DNA of 64,000 nt. Origin: Paenibacillus koleovorans NBRC 103111. GTDB taxonomy: Bacteria; Bacillota; Bacilli; Paenibacillales; NBRC-103111. The notes below the pieces were generated by a model. That model ran no database searches. It was not told the DNA's origin and saw only the letters and a list, made by a program, of their open reading frames with translations. Positions within the stretch are counted from its first letter, which is position 1. Every line of letters starts with the position of its first letter. A program made the position numbers and the translations under genes. Location of the stretch: contig NZ_BIMA01000001.1 of assembly GCF_004000845.1 (NCBI RefSeq), positions 62,001 through 126,000 of the forward strand, read 5' to 3'. This document shows, one piece after another, positions 58,926 through 64,000 of this stretch.

Positions 58926-59062
58926 AGCAAGCAGCACCTCCCCGATTTCGCTAAGATAATTCTAGTATACCATCCAAATGGTGACAGCTATGCTGTGGGT
59001 ATAGAACTTGTTTGCGGACAATAGATACGCTATTTGTGATGAAATGGCTTGTTTGGATTAGT

Positions 59063-59195
59063 GAGCGGACACAGAAGCCCTTATGGGGGCTCCAGTTGAG
59101 GTTTGGTATGTCGAAATGACGAAATAAGAGCATCTGTGTCCGCCAAAGTCAGCAAACGGTCCTTTTTGGGGGTAATAAGCGCATCTGTGTCCACA
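59063..59195. repeat. CATCTGTGTCCGC direct and inverted repeats
   Basis: AATAAGAGCATCTGTGTCCG (59123) and AATAAGCGCATCTGTGTCCA (59174) are 51 bp apart; GAGCGGACACAGAAG (59063) is an inverted copy. The 58926-59253 gap contains these and a terminator but no gene. Confidence 0.7.
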
Positions 59196-59201
59196 AACCC
59201 G

Positions 59202-59237
59202 AAAAAAATCCCCGGACCCAAACAACAGGATCCGAGG
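59202..59237 (-). terminator. Rho-independent terminator of the secreted glycosidase gene
   Basis: On the minus strand CCTCGGATCC pairs with GGTCCGGGGA, then TTTTTTT (59202-59208). It lies 17 nt past the stop at 59254. Confidence 0.85.
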
Positions 59238-59253
59238 AGGACTGACTCGCCCA

Positions 59254-62007
59254 TTACTGCATATAGTTCACTTTCACAAAAATCGGCGTCTCGCTGACGT
59301 TCACCGTCACCGCGTGGCTCGAGATCGTCAAGCCGCTGGAAACGCCGTCCGTATCCCCGCCCGCCATCGTGACGAGCGTCGCCGACGTGGCGGAAGTCGA
59401 CAGCGGCAGCGAATACCCGCTCACGGTCGTGCCGTTGCTGGTCGGCGCCCATACCGCATACACGCCGCTGTTGTCCGTCGCACTCTTGAACTTGTAGACC
59501 TTCACATTCGGGTTGCCCGAGCTCAGCTCGCCAAGGTAACGGTTGCCGGTCAGCGTATTCCGCATCGTGTACACGTAGTACCAGGACAGTTTTGGAGTCC
59601 AGTCGTTTTTCGGACCTACCAGTCCGGAGGTGGAATATTTGCCGTTGTCAGCGTCCACGTCGCGCAGCATATACATCATCGCACGATCGATGCCCGATGC
59701 GGCAAGCGCCAGATAGGAGCGCACGAGCCAATCCGCCTGCACCTCCACGTTCGTCTTCGTCCCGATCACAGGGGCGCCCTGCGGAGAGGACGGATGCGTG
59801 TCATAGCCGAACTCCGACACCCACACTTCTTTACCCGGCATATACGTATCGCGATAATCAACCAGCTCTTTCGTCATGCCCTTCAGATTGCAATCCTCCG
59901 GACTGATCCCCTTGGTCTTCGCCGTATTCTGGCAGTACATATGGAAGTTCAGCACATCGGCCGGGAAGGAGCCGTCGCTCCGGTTGTACTTGCTCCAAGC
60001 TTCCATCGCCCGCAAGTAGTCGAACCGGTAACCCGCCAAGCCGCCCATAACGACCTTCATACTTGGATCGGCCGTCTTGATGCCAAACGTATTGCCCATC
60101 GTACCTACATGCCCGTCGTAGTCAGCGCTCAGCATGGCGGCATATTCGTAAGGCGTCCAATACGCTTTGCGCGCGCCCCAGTCGCCGTTCGGCTCGTTCC
60201 AGTCCTCGATATAGTCGATCAGGTTAAGTCCGCTGACGCGAGGCTGGCCTGCCGTTAGCTTCAGCTTCCCATCGGCTACGCTTGTGCCGCCGTATCGGGC
60301 TGCGAACTGGAACAGATGATCCGCGCGCGCCGCATAGGAAGCCGGAACAATGGCGCTTAGTCCGTTCGGCACGGTCATCGGCGTGTTGTAGTCGGTCGAG
60401 ACGAGCCAGGCCGGTTTGGCTTTCTGAGCGGGACTCACCGTCATGCCTGCATTTTTCATATCCGTGTAAAAAGTATCGAAGTTGACGCCCGGAATATTGG
60501 ATGGAGCAAAATTGTTCGTATCGCTCGGATAAGCGGTCGCCGCCGTTTCCCAATCCCAGTTATGGTATTCCCGCACGACCTTCAGCACCTCTTGGACGCT
60601 GAGCGGATCGTCGTGGAACGCGTTCATCCCCATCAAGTCCTCCATCACCGGCTTCGTATGCGGGGTTGGCGTAGGGGGCGTATCCGGCGTACCGATAGGG
60701 TATCCGTAAACAACGACCTCCCTCACAATGGCTCCGGCATTGACGAATGTGAAGCGGAGGTAACGGGTATCGGTATTGACGTCCTTGTTCTTCCAAAGGT
60801 TGTTGCCGACCAAATTGTCCGTAAACGCCGGAGTCCAATTGAACGGAGTCCCCGTGGAGACGGTGAAAGCATTCGTGGCGGAGCCGTTCGTATCGTAGAA
60901 ATACACCTTCGTAATATGGTATTCCTGCCCCAAATCCAAGTAAGCCGAAGCCGGCAGCCACCAGCTCTCGCCAGGGTGTTCGTCGCCATACTTCTTGCCG
61001 AACAAGTACCAGCCCGTCGTCGGAACGCCGCCCGTACCATTCATCGGATCGCCCGCAACCGTCTGTTCGTCGATCAGCGTGCCTGCATTCTCATGGGCGA
61101 TCTCGTTCAGCAGCATCGATTGGGTCAGCACGAGCTTCTGGGCCACAGGACCGGAGGAGGAAGTAGTCCCGCTAGGCACGTTGGACAAGGCGGAAGTATT
61201 CGGCACCTCGTCGTTCGTCTTCATCGCAAAATAATACGTCGTGCTCGGAGACAAGCCGGTTACCGTCATCGATTGGCTCGTTCCCGCTGCGGCCGGGGTC
61301 GGCTCCCCCGTCACCGCAGTGGCGCTCGACCAATTGCCGGCTGTGATCGTCGACGTGCTGTAGCGGATATCGTACGAAGCCGCCGTTCCCGTACCCCCGT
61401 CATCGCCAGGCGCCGTCCAGGTCAACTGCACGGAGCTCGACGTCGTCGTGCCGACCGCCAAGTTCGTTATCGCCGATGGGGGCGTCGTATCCCCGCCGCT
61501 AGTCGGCTCGCCGTACACTTGCAGATCGTAGAAGGAAGCCCAGCCGGTGCTGGCCCCGCTGATCGTCACGCGCACATACCGAGCCGTCGCCGTGAACAGA
61601 TCGTTCGTATCCCCTGTCGTCGTATTGCCCGATTTGTCCACCACGGTCGAATAAGTGACATCGTCGGCGCTCACCTCAAGGATGTACTTGAAGTAGCGGG
61701 TCCCGCTCAAATACCAGTTCACGGCGACCCGGGTCAAATCATAGCTCGCCCCTAGGTCCACCTTCCACCATTGGGGATACGTGGCGTTGACCGCCGTCCA
61801 GCGGGTGCCGAGGTCGCCGTCGTTGCCGTTGGCGGGCACATTGCCCGTCTGATTGGAGCTTGCGGTTGCGGTTTTGCCTTGGGAGATCAGCGTTTCTACC
61901 GCCCCTGCGGGCAGGACAGGCAAGAGCAGCGTCACCAGCATGACGGTAATCAACAATCGAATCAGCGTGATCTGGGTGCGGTTGCGAGGAATACCCCTAT
62001 TTCCCAT
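59254..62007 (-). CDS. Secreted multidomain glycoside hydrolase
   Basis: This 917-aa protein has a signal peptide (cleavage near AGA-VE, residue 36), an F5/8 type C (discoidin) domain (37-168, GNDGDLGTRWTAVN, WWKVDLGASYDLTRV), a fibronectin III domain (175-282), a second discoidin-like module (about 290-440) and a clan GH-A-type TIM barrel (455-790) with IEDWNEPNGDWG (Glu605, acid/base) and VWVSEFGYDTH (Glu732, nucleophile). A small beta domain closes the protein. The spacing of the two Glu fits GH39/GH5-like enzymes. It is exported and probably attacks a plant or algal polysaccharide; a sulfatase gene lies just upstream. Confidence 0.85.
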   Translation of the reverse strand: MGNRGIPRNRTQITLIRLLITVMLVTLLLPVLPAGAVETLISQGKTATASSNQTGNVPANGNDGDLGTRWTAVNATYPQWWKVDLGASYDLTRVAVNWYLSGTRYFKYILEVSADDVTYSTVVDKSGNTTTGDTNDLFTATARYVRVTISGASTGWASFYDLQVYGEPTSGGDTTPPSAITNLAVGTTTSSSVQLTWTAPGDDGGTGTAASYDIRYSTSTITAGNWSSATAVTGEPTPAAAGTSQSMTVTGLSPSTTYYFAMKTNDEVPNTSALSNVPSGTTSSSGPVAQKLVLTQSMLLNEIAHENAGTLIDEQTVAGDPMNGTGGVPTTGWYLFGKKYGDEHPGESWWLPASAYLDLGQEYHITKVYFYDTNGSATNAFTVSTGTPFNWTPAFTDNLVGNNLWKNKDVNTDTRYLRFTFVNAGAIVREVVVYGYPIGTPDTPPTPTPHTKPVMEDLMGMNAFHDDPLSVQEVLKVVREYHNWDWETAATAYPSDTNNFAPSNIPGVNFDTFYTDMKNAGMTVSPAQKAKPAWLVSTDYNTPMTVPNGLSAIVPASYAARADHLFQFAARYGGTSVADGKLKLTAGQPRVSGLNLIDYIEDWNEPNGDWGARKAYWTPYEYAAMLSADYDGHVGTMGNTFGIKTADPSMKVVMGGLAGYRFDYLRAMEAWSKYNRSDGSFPADVLNFHMYCQNTAKTKGISPEDCNLKGMTKELVDYRDTYMPGKEVWVSEFGYDTHPSSPQGAPVIGTKTNVEVQADWLVRSYLALAASGIDRAMMYMLRDVDADNGKYSTSGLVGPKNDWTPKLSWYYVYTMRNTLTGNRYLGELSSGNPNVKVYKFKSATDNSGVYAVWAPTSNGTTVSGYSLPLSTSATSATLVTMAGGDTDGVSSGLTISSHAVTVNVSETPIFVKVNYMQ

Positions 62008-62133
62008 AAATCATCATCCCTTCTCGATTCTAAAATGTTCTTGCATCCTTCGAAAAGCAAATGGCTAACAGCGTCAGCCCGCCGACCTACATCATCCGAT
62101 CACCTCCTCAGAGGAGCCACTCGCCATAGCAGC

Positions 62134-63540
62134 TTAATGCCAGCCGTACACGTTCGTTCTTCTCAGCTCACGGTCGGTCTGCTGCGCAACATTCAAGTTG
62201 ACGAGACGACCGTCGGCCACATATTCATTCCCCTCTTCCTGCAAATGAGCGAGGAACCGCTCCCGTACGCTCGCCAGCAGCTCAAGATTGCCGTTCAACG
62301 GATGCTGCTCCAGCCGGTCATGAACCGCATCGAACAGCAGCTCCTTGCCATCCTCGGCAAAATACAAATACTTGTACCCGCCCGTGTGGAACATATGCGA
62401 ATGTCCGATTTGCCCGTGCAGCTCATGCCGGACCTCCCCGGCTTCTCCTCGAATCAGCGGCAACAAGTCTCTGCCTGTAATGTCGGCCGGCGTCTCAGCT
62501 CCGGCGATACTGCAAAACGTAGCGAACAGATCGTCCAAACCGACCAGAGCCTCGCAGGTCTCCCCCAAGCCAAGCGAGAAATCGCGCGGCGGGCAAATAA
62601 TAAGCGGCACATTCGCAGAAGGCTCCATAAACGTCGACTTTCCCGAATCGTCCAGATCGCCGAGCATTTCCCCATGATCGCTGGCATAGACGATCCAGGT
62701 GTTGTCGAGCTGCCCCTCCGAGCGGAGCTTGCCGAGCAGCCGGCCGATCTGATGGTCGATGTGCGTCACCATGCCGTAGTAGACACCCCGGGCTTTACGC
62801 AACGCCTTCGACTTCATCCTCACCGAATTCCACACCTCGCGGTGTCGGCGCAGCCCATACGGACACAGCTCCTCATGAATCCATTCCGGCACATTAGGCT
62901 CAGGGACGTCCTCGTGGTCGTACATCGAATAATAAGGCTCATGCACCGTGTTGGGGGGATGCGGATCGATGACGGAGGCCCATAGGAAAAACGGCTGCGT
63001 CCGGTCCCGGTATTCAAGAAACCGGATCGACCGGTCCATGACCCAATTCGTCATCGTCCACTCCTGGGGGACATGGCTCCAGTCCGGGAACGGCTCATTC
63101 ATCCCGATGCCGGACCGGTCGGCGCGACCGATGCCTGTCCTGGCCCTCGCCCAGTCGTTGAACTCCGCCTCGCCTTCCACCCCTTCGAATCCGCCGCGAA
63201 ACGTCGGCTCCGTATGCCAATGCGTCTTGCCGACGATCTGCGTCTGGTAGCCGGCTCTCGTCAGCAGACTGCCGAGGAACAGCTCGCGCGGCCGGTCGAT
63301 CCGGTACTGCTGCGCATACTCCGGCATCCCGTACCGGTGGGATTGGATGCCGGTCACGATCGTCGTCCGCTGCGGGATGCATACCGGACAATCGGCATAC
63401 GCCCGGTCGAACCGGACCCCGGACATCGCCAGCTTGTCGAGATGCGGCGTGCGAACGCAAGGGTGGCCGGCGCAGCCCAAAGTATCGCCTCGATGCTGAT
63501 CGGACGTAATGAATACGATGTTCGGTTTCGACTGCTGCAA
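62134..63540 (-). CDS. Sulfatase (type I, formylglycine-dependent)
   Basis: This 468-aa protein has NIVFITSDQHRGDTLG (metal Asp14), DCPVCIPQRTTIVTG with Cys54-x-Pro-x-Arg58 for formylglycine conversion, VGKTHWHTEPTFRG and VYASDHGEMLGDLDDSGK. It lacks a signal peptide, so it acts in the cytosol on imported sulfated sugar. The start is TTG 63540: AAAGGAGG lies 9 nt upstream, and the longer frame has no family similarity. No sulfatase-modifying enzyme is in the window. It is 126 nt upstream of the glycosidase. Confidence 0.88.
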   Translation of the reverse strand: MQQSKPNIVFITSDQHRGDTLGCAGHPCVRTPHLDKLAMSGVRFDRAYADCPVCIPQRTTIVTGIQSHRYGMPEYAQQYRIDRPRELFLGSLLTRAGYQTQIVGKTHWHTEPTFRGGFEGVEGEAEFNDWARARTGIGRADRSGIGMNEPFPDWSHVPQEWTMTNWVMDRSIRFLEYRDRTQPFFLWASVIDPHPPNTVHEPYYSMYDHEDVPEPNVPEWIHEELCPYGLRRHREVWNSVRMKSKALRKARGVYYGMVTHIDHQIGRLLGKLRSEGQLDNTWIVYASDHGEMLGDLDDSGKSTFMEPSANVPLIICPPRDFSLGLGETCEALVGLDDLFATFCSIAGAETPADITGRDLLPLIRGEAGEVRHELHGQIGHSHMFHTGGYKYLYFAEDGKELLFDAVHDRLEQHPLNGNLELLASVRERFLAHLQEEGNEYVADGRLVNLNVAQQTDRELRRTNVYGWH

Positions 63541-63618
63541 CTGCGACTGCCTCCTTTCAACCAACCTTACCGTCGCCTTTATTGGCCCATTCAAGCTTAC
63601 TGCCAAGCTTCTCTGAAC

Positions 63619-64000
63619 CTACTCCTTCACGGAGCCCATCACAATGCCTTTCATAAAATACCGCTGCAGGAACGGATACACGAGCAGGATCGGCAAAGCA
63701 CCCAGAAACACCTGCGCCGCCCGCACCGTGCGGTCCGAAATGTTGTCGAGCTCGGCGAGCTCGGACGCGGAGATCGTGCTGAGGTCCCGCTGGACGATGA
63801 CCGTCTGCAAATAGCTGGACAGCGGATACCGATTCGTGTCGTTCATGTAGATGATGCCGTCGAACCAGGCGTTCCAATGGCTGACGGCCGTGAACAGCCC
63901 GACGGTCGCGATCGCCGGCACCGAGACGGGCAGCACGATGCGCCACATCGTCTGCATATGGCTCGCGCCGTCGATGTACGCGGCTTCGAGCAGCTCCTTC
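63619..64000 (-). CDS. CUT1-family sugar ABC transporter permease, C-terminal part
   Basis: The C-terminal 127 residues are present: KELLEAAYIDGASHMQTMWR is the EAA loop that docks on the ATPase, followed by IVLPVSVPAIATVGLFTAVS, HWNAWFDGIIYMND and LGALPILLVYPFLQRYFMKG ending IVMGSVKE, the usual MalG/LplC-type tail. It is cut by the right window edge. It would import the sugar processed by the sulfatase that lies 78 nt downstream. Confidence 0.9.
   Translation of the reverse strand, partial: KELLEAAYIDGASHMQTMWRIVLPVSVPAIATVGLFTAVSHWNAWFDGIIYMNDTNRYPLSSYLQTVIVQRDLSTISASELAELDNISDRTVRAAQVFLGALPILLVYPFLQRYFMKGIVMGSVKE

Noticed and set aside
1-64000. tRNA, rRNA, riboswitch, insertion sequence or phage genes
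   Set aside because: None could be recognised by eye on either strand; small structured RNAs may have been missed without a covariance search.

Overview
The window reads as chromosomal DNA of a GC-rich, endospore-forming Firmicute of the Paenibacillaceae type (Paenibacillus, Cohnella or a relative). The case rests on strong AGGAGG-type ribosome binding sites, frequent GTG and TTG starts, spore-surface gene families (CgeB-like, CotSA-like and YheC/D-like proteins, rml genes of spore-polysaccharide type), CUT1 sugar-transport and sulfatase genes, YafY/WYL and AraC regulators, and several sites matching the sigma-K pattern AC-N16/17-CATAnnnTA. No rRNA, tRNA, CRISPR array, insertion sequence or prophage was found.

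Layout. 1-14016 (minus strand) is a glycan-assembly cluster. Three family-2 glycosyltransferases (GTs) are followed by RmlA, an L-2-hydroxyglutarate-oxidase-like protein, RmlC, an SDR epimerase, RmlD, two CgeB paralogues, a GT-D enzyme, another GT2 and an 84-aa basic repeat protein. A separate GDP-fucose-synthase/GT2 pair runs off the left edge. Many junctions are 4-nt stop/start overlaps. Five proteins share an unusual module: an Arg/Lys-rich arm plus a G-x3 repeat rich in aromatics. 15293-16540 is a split chromate transporter. 16604-23857 is a minus-strand operon of an L,D-transpeptidase, a family-4 GT and a giant protein of about 1870 residues made of roughly 160 decapeptides. This operon and the tagged GT cluster are the best candidates for an undescribed spore-surface glycoprotein system.

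24035-46708 is mostly housekeeping and accessory metabolism: an anchored TolB-like protein, DUF2306, Nudix, a graveyard of gene fragments (27198-27817), a GDSL/ceramidase-like pair, GH25, PabB with low-complexity insertions, an FAD oxidoreductase, an EamA exporter, GNAT, SelO, an ABC-F ATPase, a spermidine-synthase-like protein, YheC/D, Nudix, YlaI-like, a histidine phosphatase, DUF1294, a D-2-hydroxyacid dehydrogenase, AraC and HisC. 46856-49465 holds a Uma2 protein, a FecCD permease remnant and a small AT-rich, probably imported, set of three surface proteins. 49538-55355 holds a sugar isomerase/oxidoreductase/AraC module, a MurA paralogue with Asp in place of the catalytic Cys, YceI and a lipoprotein. 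55410-58925 has two YafY-type regulators (the second cut short by a 23-nt tandem repeat), two small genes behind a sigma-K-like promoter and a frameshifted gene. 59254-64000 has a 917-aa secreted glycosidase, a sulfatase and a CUT1 permease, probably a locus for a sulfated or complex polysaccharide.

Several intergenic regions carry degenerate tandem repeats with periods of about 45-60 bp. Each is mostly specific to its own locus and is explained by no coding gene.
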